IMG/VR virus record: IMGVR_UViG_3300037587_000418
Coordinates: 1 to 24,451 of that record
DNA length: 24,451 nt
Source of the DNA: a virus
Strand: one strand, 5' to 3'
The notes beneath the pieces were generated by a model. That model was not told where the DNA came from, made no database searches, and saw only the letters and a list, made by a program, of their open reading frames with translations. This document shows positions 8,449 to 13,553 of this stretch, one piece after another. The first letter of the stretch is position 1. The number at the start of each line of letters is the position of its first letter. A program made the position numbers and the translations under genes.

Positions 8449-8502
8449 CACCAGCAAGCTACTACATAACACCAGCAAGCTACTACATGACACCAGCAAG
8501 CT
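8449..8502. repeat. 21-bp tandem direct repeats (iteron-like)
   Basis: The unit CACCAGCAAGCTACTACATAA occurs at 8449-8469, again at 8470-8490 with one change, and partially at 8491-8502. A related fragment, AAGCTACTACATAA, lies at 8419-8432. The 21-base period is two helical turns, as in iterons that bind initiator proteins on one face of DNA. Confidence 0.75.
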
Positions 8503-8678
8503 CTTTCGAACCATCTAAAGCGATAGACACAAAACACCAAAAATAGACAACACTCAAAATGGTGTCTAAAACGCTGTCTCCTTACTCGCACTAAGACTGC
8601 AGCCATTTTCAGTCACTAGACAGCGATTTGGCTATTTCCATTACTTTAACAGATAATACCTCTTCTCTTCCTCCTTCT

Positions 8679-8710
8679 TATATATATATATATCTATCTA
8701 TCTATAATAA
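8679..8710. repeat. AT-rich microsatellite, possible DNA unwinding element
   Basis: A run of alternating T and A (8679-8693) passes into TATC repeats (to about 8702) and then TATAATAATAA. A pyrimidine-rich stretch precedes it. It is the most easily melted DNA in the window and lies about 180 bases from the 21-bp repeats. Confidence 0.6.
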
Positions 8711-8905
8711 TAAAGAACAGACTAGTAACTAAAATGGAGCGGCAAGCCAGTAACCATGGGCCTTCCAGCGCAGACACTGAAAATAGTCACAAAATCGCAT
8801 TTTCTCGTCGCTGTCTATTACTCCCAGCTTACCGTTGTAGATCAATGACTTACGCGTAGACATCCATCAAACAACTGACTAAACACTCCACATCACTGAT
8901 ATGAA

Positions 8906-8935
8906 TGTGACTTCGTTTTGATCTGCACATATAAT
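8906..8935 (+). promoter_or_regulatory. Candidate promoter for the plus-strand early operon
   Basis: TATAAT at 8930-8935 is a perfect -10 box. The only upstream partner, TGTGAC at 8906-8911 with an 18-base spacer, is a weak -35. Transcription near 8942 would give an 80-base leader before the endonuclease start at 9023. It would also exclude the longer reading of that gene from 8918. Confidence 0.4.
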
Positions 8936-9022
8936 CACCCAGCGCCTAGGCCTGCAACCGAACTGCTGATAGCTCATCAGCTGGCGCAACCTTCCAAGAG
9001 CTCAGACCATGGAGCAATGGTT

Positions 9023-9568
9023 ATGCATTCTCAAGAACTTACACAACAGCAGCTACAGGACGCCCTGTGGTATTGTAGCGCCACAGGTCGCTTCTTTTGG
9101 CGGTTCGACGGCGGACCTCCACAAGGTGGCGGGTCATGGAGCATTAAAGCTGGTGACCCGGCAGGGCGTCAGAAAATCAAGATATGCGGCACCTTATACC
9201 AAGCACATCACCTGGCCTGGCTCTATACCTGTGGAGCTTTCCCAGATGGGATGCTGTTCCACATAGACGGTGACCTAACAAATAACCGAATTGGAAACTT
9301 ACAACTTAAGGCCCGCAACGGCAGCGCGCCTTCACAGCCGCGGCAACACGACGTAACCCAATGCCCCGGCGTAACCTGGAGCCCTAGAGATAACAAATGG
9401 TTAGCCAACATCACCAGCAACGGCAAAAAGAAATACCTAGGCCTATTTACTGACCACGCTGACGCGGTAACAGCCCGCAAAGCCGCTGAGGTACTGCGCC
9501 AGATCCCGGCTCCACCGGCCGCAGCTCTACCAACTCCACCACCACATCTGCCGACGCCCTTATGGTGA
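9023..9568 (+). CDS. HNH endonuclease with AP2-type DNA-binding domain
   Basis: HNH-AP2 proteins are phage-borne nickases or double-strand endonucleases that often behave as free-standing homing enzymes. The N-terminal part (YCSATGRFFWRFDGG) matches the usual lead-in of these proteins. The HNH core follows, with HHLAWLYTCGAFPDG, HIDGD and NNRIGNLQL. The AP2-like module is GVTWSPRDNKWLANI plus the YLGLFTDHADAVTARKAAE stretch. A proline-rich tail ends the protein. The frame is open from 8918, but ATG at 9023 (181 residues) has GGAG eight bases upstream and begins just before the conserved region, so it is preferred. It is the first gene of the plus operon. Whether it is mobile or has a phage role such as packaging or host DNA damage cannot be told. 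Confidence 0.88.
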   Translation: MHSQELTQQQLQDALWYCSATGRFFWRFDGGPPQGGGSWSIKAGDPAGRQKIKICGTLYQAHHLAWLYTCGAFPDGMLFHIDGDLTNNRIGNLQLKARNGSAPSQPRQHDVTQCPGVTWSPRDNKWLANITSNGKKKYLGLFTDHADAVTARKAAEVLRQIPAPPAAALPTPPPHLPTPLW

Positions 9569-9594
9569 TTGGATCAACTATAAATAAATTTAAT

Positions 9595-9623
9595 AGTACA
9601 AATCATATTATAAGGTCTATACT
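9595..9623 (+). promoter_or_regulatory. Weak candidate promoter before the small-gene cluster
   Basis: TATACT at 9618-9623 is a good -10 box in a very AT-rich gap, but the hexamer 17 bases upstream (AGTACA) is a poor -35. It may let the small-gene cluster be transcribed independently of the endonuclease. Confidence 0.25.
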
Positions 9624-9671
9624 TCACAGTATCAAAGCACGCCCCACCAACGACTAACCGGAGTCGACACC

Positions 9672-9857
9672 ATGCGCAACTACCTCAAAACCGCACTACT
9701 CTTTGCAGTCCTACTGCTGACCGGGTTCGACCCGGTTGCGCTGGTATCTGGAGTGGCTGCCGCAGCGTCTAACCGTCACCAGGCCCTAGCATCAGCACTC
9801 GACACACCCCCGTCGAGCGTTGCTACTGCACGCCTGGCTCAACCCGCAGCATTTTAA
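9672..9857 (+). CDS. Small secreted or membrane-anchored protein
   Basis: This 61-residue protein has a basic start (MRNYLK) and a hydrophobic run from about residue 8 to 31 ending in VAAAAS, which looks like a signal peptide or single membrane anchor. The remaining 28 residues are polar and Ala/Pro/Ser-rich. GGAG at 9660-9663, eight bases before ATG, supports the start. Small exported phage proteins can act in superinfection exclusion or inhibition of host envelope functions, but nothing here identifies a target. Confidence 0.65.
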   Translation: MRNYLKTALLFAVLLLTGFDPVALVSGVAAAASNRHQALASALDTPPSSVATARLAQPAAF

Positions 9858-9860
9858 ATT

Positions 9861-9882
9861 AACTATTGGAGCTAAAATCATG
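9861..9882 (+). repeat. ATTGGAG leader, copy 1
   Basis: AACTATTGGAGCTAAAATC leads directly into an ATG. The same leader, with small changes, precedes three other small genes at 10612, 11378 and 11561. It carries the Shine-Dalgarno GGAG, but identity extends beyond what ribosome binding needs. Confidence 0.65.
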
Positions 9883-10068
9883 AACCTATACGAAGTAACC
9901 TTAACGAATACTGTTGGCACCCATACCGACATAGTTCAAGGCAAAAGACCAGCTGTTGAGGCCTACGCTGAAAAGGAGGCGAAAGCATACGGTGCTACCG
10001 TCTCCGATATTCACCCAGCCGTAATGCCAGACACCAAAGCTGAGCGAGAGCGTGTAATTATCCTCTGA
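9880..10068 (+). CDS. Hypothetical small phage protein
   Basis: The 62-residue product begins MNLYEVTLTN. An upstream in-frame ATG at 9820 exists, but the repeated ATTGGAG leader points to ATG at 9880. The protein looks like a compact beta-alpha fold with an Ala/Glu/Lys helix in the middle (AVEAYAEKEAKAYGA). Its stop is followed after two bases by a conserved RNA hairpin. No family was recognised. Confidence 0.65.
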   Translation: MNLYEVTLTNTVGTHTDIVQGKRPAVEAYAEKEAKAYGATVSDIHPAVMPDTKAERERVIIL

Positions 10069-10070
10069 TA

Positions 10071-10114
10071 GTATGCCGCCTGGCCATTCTAACGAGTGAT
10101 CAGGCACGGGATAC
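10071..10114 (+). repeat. Post-stop 44-nt hairpin element, copy 1
   Basis: The element runs from GTATGCCGCCTG to CAGGCACGGGATAC. It folds as a long stem: GTAT/ATAC at the base, CCG/CGG and CCTG/CAGG in the middle, and TTC/GAG closing a TAAC loop. It starts two bases after a TGA stop. Copies 2 and 3 lie at 10417 and 11748 and differ mainly by changes that keep pairing or exchange for G-U pairs. There is no T-run, so it is not a standard terminator. Confidence 0.8.
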
Positions 10115-10140
10115 AATCCAACGAATAGGAGACCGCAGCT

Positions 10141-10416
10141 ATGAGGGACTATAAGCTGAACACTGGCAAGGTAGACGTCTGCTGGATCTTAAGAACTTCA
10201 ATCATGCGCAACCTGGCGCACTTACCAGACACGCTAATCGACACACGTGGTAGAATTGAGTGGATTTATCACCAGTGTCTAGTCGATATGCGTGGCCATG
10301 ATTGGAGCAAGTTAAACAAAATCAAAAGCTGGCTGTGCTGGTCAGTATTCTGGTTGCTATTCATCGCTGCAGCAGTGGGCGCTGGGTGGCTCCAGAGCTA
10401 CGCCAACAGCCTGTAA
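10141..10416 (+). CDS. Small tail-anchored membrane protein
   Basis: This 91-residue protein has a soluble N-terminal part (1-60) and one strongly hydrophobic segment near the C-terminus (about 65-85, CWSVFWLLFIAAAVGAGWL), suggesting a C-terminal membrane anchor with the N-terminus in the cytoplasm. AGGAG at 10127-10131 precedes ATG by nine bases. It is flanked on both sides by copies of the 44-nt hairpin, the second beginning directly after its TAA. No family was recognised. Confidence 0.7.
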   Translation: MRDYKLNTGKVDVCWILRTSIMRNLAHLPDTLIDTRGRIEWIYHQCLVDMRGHDWSKLNKIKSWLCWSVFWLLFIAAAVGAGWLQSYANSL

Positions 10417-10460
10417 GTATGCCGCCTGATCATTCCAACGAGTGACCAGGCACGGGACAC
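10417..10460 (+). repeat. Post-stop 44-nt hairpin element, copy 2
   Basis: This copy begins directly after the TAA of the upstream gene and has the same fold and CAAC loop. The final bases are GGGACAC instead of GGGATAC, which weakens the basal pairs. The 16-bp-stem RNA element starts two bases after it. Confidence 0.8.
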
Positions 10461-10461
10461 A

Positions 10462-10603
10462 GTGCGTTTATCTGTGGAGGGTTCGATTCCCTCATGCTGT
10501 GTACGGTGGCAGGGTTCGAGTCCTTGCAGGCGAGTGGGGTAGTGGTTGCCCAGCCGATAGAAACCAGGGTTTAGCCGGAAACAGCGCCCACAGATAAACG
10601 CAC
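10462..10603 (+). ncRNA. Candidate structured RNA with two tRNA T-arm-like hairpins
   Basis: The ends GTGCGTTTATCTGTGG (10462-10477) and CCACAGATAAACGCAC (10588-10603) are a perfect 16-bp inverted repeat closing 110 bases. Inside are two hairpins with canonical T-loop sequences: AGGG-TTCGATT-CCCT (10478-10492) and GCAGGG-TTCGAGT-CCTTGC (10509-10527). A second helix, GCTGT (10496-10500) with ACAGC (10581-10585), extended by CGG/CCG (10504-10506 with 10575-10577), encloses the second T-arm and a GC-rich part resembling a D-arm (GGGGTAGTGGTTGCCC). No complete tRNA cloverleaf can be drawn in either order. No credible coding frame uses this stretch. The element lies between hairpin copy 2 and the next gene's leader, so it reads as an inserted RNA cassette. 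Function unknown; a tRNA mimic or a decayed tRNA cluster are alternatives. Confidence 0.6.
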
Positions 10604-10611
10604 CGACCATA

Positions 10612-10633
10612 AACTATTGGAGTTCAGATCATG
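10612..10633 (+). repeat. ATTGGAG leader, copy 2
   Basis: AACTATTGGAGTTCAGATC precedes the ATG at 10631. It differs from copy 1 at only a few positions after GGAG. Confidence 0.65.
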
Positions 10634-11113
10634 GAATACCCACTATTTTACAAGAAAGCTATGCAAGCATGTCCTAACGCTCGTTATGTTGGAGGCACAT
10701 CCAAGCACCTTTGCGAGTGCCAGGACCCTAAGACTTGCAACGGCGTAGCACTGCAGCAAAAACGCCAACAGCAGGTTGATGCTCTGCTTGATGCTGGGAT
10801 TAACTACTGCCGCGCGGAGTACATGGCCAAGGACGTAAGCTACGCAGATTATTATGGACAGTTTGGCGCTAAGTGCATGCGCTCCGTAGTTTCACACATT
10901 GGTGTAATGCCATTGCGGCGTAGCACAGACGAGCACCTTAACGATATCCCCTTGAGCCGCTGGGATAGTACCCGTATCTCACCTGAAATTATGCGGCTAG
11001 TAGCTTACTCAAATGCGAGCTGTACGCAAGGGTATGAGGCGGGTTACTCGTTGTCTGATACCGTCTGCGTTGCAAAGGCGGCTGCAAGACTTTGGAAGGA
11101 GTCGGACCAGTGA
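10631..11113 (+). CDS. Cysteine-rich hypothetical phage protein
   Basis: This 160-residue protein has eight cysteines, four of them early (residues 14, 28, 30 and 36, as in HLCECQDPKTC), plus 60, 82, 131 and 146. The early group could bind a metal ion, although spacing does not match a zinc finger that I recognise. The start follows the ATTGGAG leader. Its TGA overlaps the GTG of the next gene. No family was recognised. Confidence 0.7.
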   Translation: MEYPLFYKKAMQACPNARYVGGTSKHLCECQDPKTCNGVALQQKRQQQVDALLDAGINYCRAEYMAKDVSYADYYGQFGAKCMRSVVSHIGVMPLRRSTDEHLNDIPLSRWDSTRISPEIMRLVAYSNASCTQGYEAGYSLSDTVCVAKAAARLWKESDQ

Positions 11114-11292
11114 CAACACTTGAAGAAATTAGCACTGACGCCGCTGCTAATTACGCGTTTTGGACTGAGCGAGCCCGGCTAAACCTGGCGTGTTATGTTG
11201 CTAGGCCATGCCGCGCGGACCGGTGTAGATTAGAGCGCGCTGGCTTTAGGGCTGCTATCCGCAACCGCAAGGCCCAAACATATTACCGTTAA
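11110..11292 (+). CDS. Hypothetical small basic phage protein
   Basis: The 60-residue product starts at GTG 11110, which overlaps the upstream stop (GTGA) and is preceded at eight bases by AAGGAG (11096-11101). A TTG at 11092 in the same frame lacks such a site. The C-terminal half is Arg-rich with three Cys (CYVARPCRADRCR). The TAA is immediately followed by another stable hairpin. No function was recognised. Confidence 0.6.
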   Translation: MTTLEEISTDAAANYAFWTERARLNLACYVARPCRADRCRLERAGFRAAIRNRKAQTYYR

Positions 11293-11343
11293 GTACCGCA
11301 CCGGCTGCGCCTTGATTACCAGGGTGCAGTTGCGGAGCGCTAC
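11293..11343 (+). other. Post-stop hairpin of a different sequence
   Basis: Directly after a TAA, CTGCGCCTTG (11305-11314) and CAGGGTGCAG (11320-11329) pair over ten positions with two G-U pairs around ATTAC. An outer helix, CCGCA (11296-11300) with TGCGG (11331-11335), and GTA/TAC at the ends extend it. It copies the position and overall plan of the 44-nt element but not its sequence. No T-run follows. Confidence 0.6.
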
Positions 11344-11377
11344 CCGCTCAAATCAGCGCCGCGTGCGCGAAAATAGA

Positions 11378-11399
11378 AACTATTGGAGTTAAGACCATG
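11378..11399 (+). repeat. ATTGGAG leader, copy 3
   Basis: AACTATTGGAGTTAAGACC precedes the ATG at 11397. Confidence 0.65.
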
Positions 11400-11576
11400 A
11401 GGAAGGCGAAAGAGAAAATCGCTGTGCTTGACAGCAACGGGCGGATTATACGACACGTCTTACGGGTGCCGCACACTATTCGCGGGTTCAGTTCTTACCG
11501 ATACCATGGTGAGCTACTGCCAGGATATTGGAGCTATGAATTTGGCGCGTACATCAAAGTAACTAATCGGAGTTAA
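11397..11576 (+). CDS. Hypothetical small phage protein, 59 residues
   Basis: The frame encodes MRKAKEKIAVLDSNGRIIRH through to a Tyr/Gly-rich end (LPGYWSYEFGAYIKVTNRS). It looks like a small basic beta-rich protein. The ATTGGAG leader supports the start. Its stop codon TAA lies inside the leader of the next gene, so the two are coupled. No family was recognised. Confidence 0.6.
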   Translation: MRKAKEKIAVLDSNGRIIRHVLRVPHTIRGFSSYRYHGELLPGYWSYEFGAYIKVTNRS

Positions 11577-11582
11577 GACATG
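11561..11582 (+). repeat. ATTGGAG leader, copy 4 (variant)
   Basis: AACTAATCGGAGTTAAGAC precedes the ATG at 11580 and contains the stop codon of the upstream gene. Two changes before GGAG set it apart from the other copies. Confidence 0.55.
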
Positions 11583-11747
11583 CAAAAATTACAAGAGTTG
11601 TTTCAACTGTGGTGTATCACGCCAGCCGGGCGAGAGATTAAAGTCGGTACTCCGGCAACTGAGCGCGAGGCTGTTACATTTCGCGAGGCGCACTTAGGGT
11701 GCATCGGCGAGCAAGTAGGCAATCGGTACGTGGTCCGCCCCGCGTAA
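11580..11747 (+). CDS. Hypothetical small phage protein, 55 residues
   Basis: The frame encodes MQKLQELFQLWCITPAGREI and a polar remainder ending VVRPA. The start follows GGAG at eight bases. Its TAA is followed at once by hairpin copy 3, the same arrangement as at 10416. No function was recognised. Confidence 0.55.
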   Translation: MQKLQELFQLWCITPAGREIKVGTPATEREAVTFREAHLGCIGEQVGNRYVVRPA

Positions 11748-11791
11748 GTATGCCGCCTGACCACTCCAGCGAGTGGCTAGGCACGGGATAC
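11748..11791 (+). repeat. Post-stop 44-nt hairpin element, copy 3
   Basis: This copy begins directly after TAA. The stem GCCTGACCACTC / GAGTGGCTAGGC closes a CAGC loop. Relative to copies 1 and 2, CATTC became CACTC and GAGTGA became GAGTGG, giving a fully paired upper stem. The element is followed by GGAG and the lipoprotein start. Confidence 0.8.
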
Positions 11792-11807
11792 CAACCGGAG
11801 CAACGCA

Positions 11808-12083
11808 ATGAAACCCATCATTTCATCCATAGCGATAGCGCTATCCGCCAGTTTAGTAGGATGCAGTCAGTCCGCGCCTGTTAAACCTGAGGCACCGCCG
11901 CCGGTAGTGCAGCCTGCTAAAGCGGACCGCATTGTTAATAGCTGCCTGGAGTATAAGCGGTTCGTTATTAAGTACTACGACACCACCGGCAACATGGAGT
12001 ATGTGACGTTCGCATGCCAGCCGATATTTACGTCGAAGCAAGGGCCGCGCCAGAACGCCGTAGAGCTAGCCCCGACGCAGTAA
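11808..12083 (+). CDS. Putative phage lipoprotein
   Basis: The N-terminus, MKPIISSIAIALSASLVGC, is a typical lipoprotein signal with lipobox LVGC, so Cys19 would be lipidated and the mature 73 residues would face the periplasm. The mature part starts with a Pro-rich linker (VKPEAPPPVVQPA) and has two further cysteines (CLEYK and FACQP). GGAG precedes ATG. Small phage lipoproteins include Rz1-type spanins and superinfection-exclusion proteins. No Rz partner is seen next to it, so a spanin role is not supported. Confidence 0.75.
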   Translation: MKPIISSIAIALSASLVGCSQSAPVKPEAPPPVVQPAKADRIVNSCLEYKRFVIKYYDTTGNMEYVTFACQPIFTSKQGPRQNAVELAPTQ

Positions 12084-12084
12084 A

Positions 12085-12095
12085 CGGGAGGCCCG
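12085..12095 (+). repeat. Mini-hairpin CGGGAGGCCCG, copy 1
   Basis: CGGG/CCCG pair around AGG, one base after the lipoprotein TAA. The same 11-mer occurs in the same position after another stop at 12749. It also contains a GGAGG-like core. Confidence 0.55.
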
Positions 12096-12114
12096 ACAAA
12101 AATCACCCAAACAC

Positions 12115-12133
12115 GCCCCTTAGCTGGGGCTTT
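12115..12133 (+). terminator. Weak terminator or attenuator
   Basis: GCCCC (12115-12119) and GGGGC (12126-12130) form a 5-bp GC stem with loop TTAGCT, followed by only three T residues. It could partly stop transcription after the lipoprotein gene. Confidence 0.35.
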
Positions 12134-12167
12134 GAGGTGAAACTGATTAACTTTTGAGGTTAAAACG

Positions 12168-12314
12168 ATGGATATTTGGATTGTCTACCACCATAGCGGC
12201 GAAGTAATCGGCGTCTATGACAGTGAAGAAAAAGCGCATGATGTCTGCATACACCTTGCTGGCGACGGTGGTGCTTATGATCATAGAGTATTGAATCAGA
12301 CTATCCCAGCGTAA
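12168..12314 (+). CDS. Hypothetical small phage protein, 48 residues
   Basis: The frame encodes MDIWIVYHHSGEVIGVYDSE and ends VLNQTIPA. The pattern (a strand ending in a turn, a strand, then a helix EEKAHDVCIHLA) is common in small phage proteins. TTGAGG about ten bases upstream may be its ribosome site. Its TAA is followed by the AGGAG of the next gene. Confidence 0.55.
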   Translation: MDIWIVYHHSGEVIGVYDSEEKAHDVCIHLAGDGGAYDHRVLNQTIPA

Positions 12315-12329
12315 CAGGAGACCAAAATC

Positions 12330-12746
12330 ATGAACCTTGTAAGTAAACCCGTTTTCATACCGTGCCCGCGCAAGGTCACGTTCCCAACCCTGAGCCCCAA
12401 CGCAATTTATACAGCCATCGCTAAGATGGTCCGCAGCAACGCCCCGGGCACCGACCGTGACAAGCTCGTCCTGGAGCTGCACAACCGCGCGTGCTTGCCA
12501 CTGTCGCGTGCAAGGCTGCAAGGGTTCTACCGCACCGACCCTAACGACCACCGCGCACGTCGTGCGACGATGCAGGACTGTAAGAACCTCCTGACAGCGC
12601 TCCTACGCGTCGAGATGGACAAACCGGCGGCGATGGTACCCCTGACAGCGCAACAGCTGCTGGCGGTCAGTTCTATGGCCGTAGCGTCGATAACTAACCG
12701 CCCTGGCAGGAAGCTAGCGGACTTAATGCACCTGCTGACAGAGTGA
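12330..12746 (+). CDS. Hypothetical phage protein, 138 residues
   Basis: The start at 12330 has AGGAG nine bases upstream. The protein is basic in the first half (LHNRACLPLSRARLQGFYR) and helical in the second. The 14 bases across the start, AAAATCATGAACCT, are identical to those at the 9880 gene, although the proteins differ. No family was recognised. Confidence 0.7.
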   Translation: MNLVSKPVFIPCPRKVTFPTLSPNAIYTAIAKMVRSNAPGTDRDKLVLELHNRACLPLSRARLQGFYRTDPNDHRARRATMQDCKNLLTALLRVEMDKPAAMVPLTAQQLLAVSSMAVASITNRPGRKLADLMHLLTE

Positions 12747-12748
12747 AC

Positions 12749-12759
12749 CGGGAGGCCCG
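12749..12759 (+). repeat. Mini-hairpin CGGGAGGCCCG, copy 2
   Basis: Exact copy of the 11-mer at 12085, two bases after a TGA stop. Confidence 0.55.
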
Positions 12760-12792
12760 AGTGAGATAACTGTTATGTGTTAAGGAGTTTAT

Positions 12793-13065
12793 ATGTGGAA
12801 CGATACGACAAGTTTTGCCCAAGGTGATATAGAGCGAAAGCCCACAACCTGGACGCTGAAAAGTGGCCATCTTAAGGTGGTAGTAACCAGCGGCTATCTC
12901 GGCTACCGCGGGGAATGGGTCATGCACTGCCGAGAGCTTGGGATTAATACCCAGCACATGCCTGAAGCTAAAACGAAAGAGGACGCACAGGGTAGAGCGA
13001 TTGCGATTGTTCGCAATGCCGCAAACAAGCTTGCAGACGACGCTCGAAAGCTGGGACATGAGTGA
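12793..13065 (+). CDS. Hypothetical phage protein, 90 residues
   Basis: AAGGAG precedes ATG at 12793. The protein has a beta-rich first half (KSGHLKVVVTSGYLGYRGEW) and an Ala/Asp/Lys helix at the end (DAQGRAIAIVRNAANKLADD), a layout like small dsRNA- or protein-binding folds, but no motif was recognised. Its stop overlaps the next start by eight bases. Confidence 0.65.
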   Translation: MWNDTTSFAQGDIERKPTTWTLKSGHLKVVVTSGYLGYRGEWVMHCRELGINTQHMPEAKTKEDAQGRAIAIVRNAANKLADDARKLGHE

Positions 13066-13387
13066 CGCAGATCTGATCGACGCACTGCTCGCCGACACAC
13101 CGCCGCCGGGGTCCGACCGGCAGTGGCCACACCTGGCGAACTGGGAGTCCAAGTACCTCATGGGCTCGATCCCGCCACACGTGCTAGCTAACGCACCGCT
13201 AGGTACGTGGTCGATATATCAGGTCAAAGAGGGCACCGGTGCATCATCCGCGTCGCTGCACCTGGCGTCGCTGTGCGGCCGGTCTACCAACAAACTAGCC
13301 ACTCAGTCGATCTATGCGAAGGCGTACCGGGGCGAGCCCGCCCGGATCTTTATTCGTGCGACGGTGGTCAAGAGGACTAAATCATGA
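13058..13387 (+). CDS. Hypothetical phage protein, 109 residues
   Basis: The longer frame from 12938 lies almost wholly inside the previous gene, so ATG at 13058 (MSDADLIDALLADTPPPGSD) is chosen. It overlaps the upstream stop by eight bases. The protein is acidic at the start and basic at the end (VVKRTKS). Its stop overlaps the next ATG (ATGA). No family was recognised. Confidence 0.6.
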   Translation: MSDADLIDALLADTPPPGSDRQWPHLANWESKYLMGSIPPHVLANAPLGTWSIYQVKEGTGASSASLHLASLCGRSTNKLATQSIYAKAYRGEPARIFIRATVVKRTKS

Positions 13388-13545
13388 CTGAAGAAGATCT
13401 GAAAAAGCTAAAAGATGAGGCCTTGGAGGCGATTGAATCCGCAGCTGCCAAAATGTATAAATACGCCTGCGAATGCGAGCTTGGTGACGAGCGAATCTGG
13501 GCTTTTGAAACTTACGACACCGTGCGTCGATCGCGTATGCGGTAG
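13384..13545 (+). CDS. Hypothetical small phage protein, 53 residues
   Basis: The frame encodes MTEEDLKKLKDEALEAIESA and a tail with CECE and ERIWAFETYDTVRRSRMR. The N-terminal half is a charged, probably coiled-coil helix. Overlap with the previous stop (ATGA) supports it. It is the last gene before an independent promoter. Confidence 0.55.
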   Translation: MTEEDLKKLKDEALEAIESAAAKMYKYACECELGDERIWAFETYDTVRRSRMR

Positions 13546-13553
13546 CAAACACA

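Larger units (their letters stand above)
7818..9022. other. Gene-free divergent control region, possible origin
   Basis: About 1.2 kb separates the minus-strand packaging operon from the plus-strand early genes, and no credible gene was found in it. It holds an operon promoter at the left end, two inverted repeats (8044-8070 and 8233-8249), a tandem 12-mer (8136-8159), 21-bp direct repeats (8449-8502), scattered TAGACA/TGTCTA hexamers (8524-8862) and an AT-rich microsatellite (8679-8710). Repeats next to an easily melted stretch are what many phage replication origins look like. That role is inferred. Confidence 0.5.

Noticed and set aside
8419-8502. A CRISPR array
   Set aside because: The repeats are directly adjacent at 21-base period without unique spacers, and no cas gene is present.
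8349-8606. An 85-codon open frame on the minus strand in the gene-free region
   Set aside because: It has internal WCY-type repeats that simply translate the 21-bp DNA repeats, abnormal Cys/Phe/Arg content and no ribosome site.
7818-8917. A phage attachment site in the gene-free region
   Set aside because: No integrase gene and no tRNA-gene-like core sequence could be identified, so there is no support for integration here.
10071-10114. The 44-nt hairpin as a rho-independent terminator
   Set aside because: No T-run follows in any of the three copies, and a gene with its own ribosome site begins shortly after.
10462-10603. An ordinary or circularly permuted tRNA gene
   Set aside because: T-arms are present, but no matching 7-bp acceptor, D-arm and anticodon arm can be placed in normal or permuted order.
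10462-10603. A retron msr-msd with flanking inverted repeats
   Set aside because: No reverse transcriptase gene follows; the next gene is a short cysteine-rich protein with no polymerase motif.
10398-10610. A 70-codon open frame on the minus strand across the structured element
   Set aside because: It overlaps the stems and T-arm hairpins antisense to the operon, has no ribosome site, and is better explained by the RNA structure.
11808-12083. The lipoprotein as an Rz1-type spanin
   Set aside because: Rz1 genes are normally nested in or next to an Rz gene and a lysis cassette; none is visible here.
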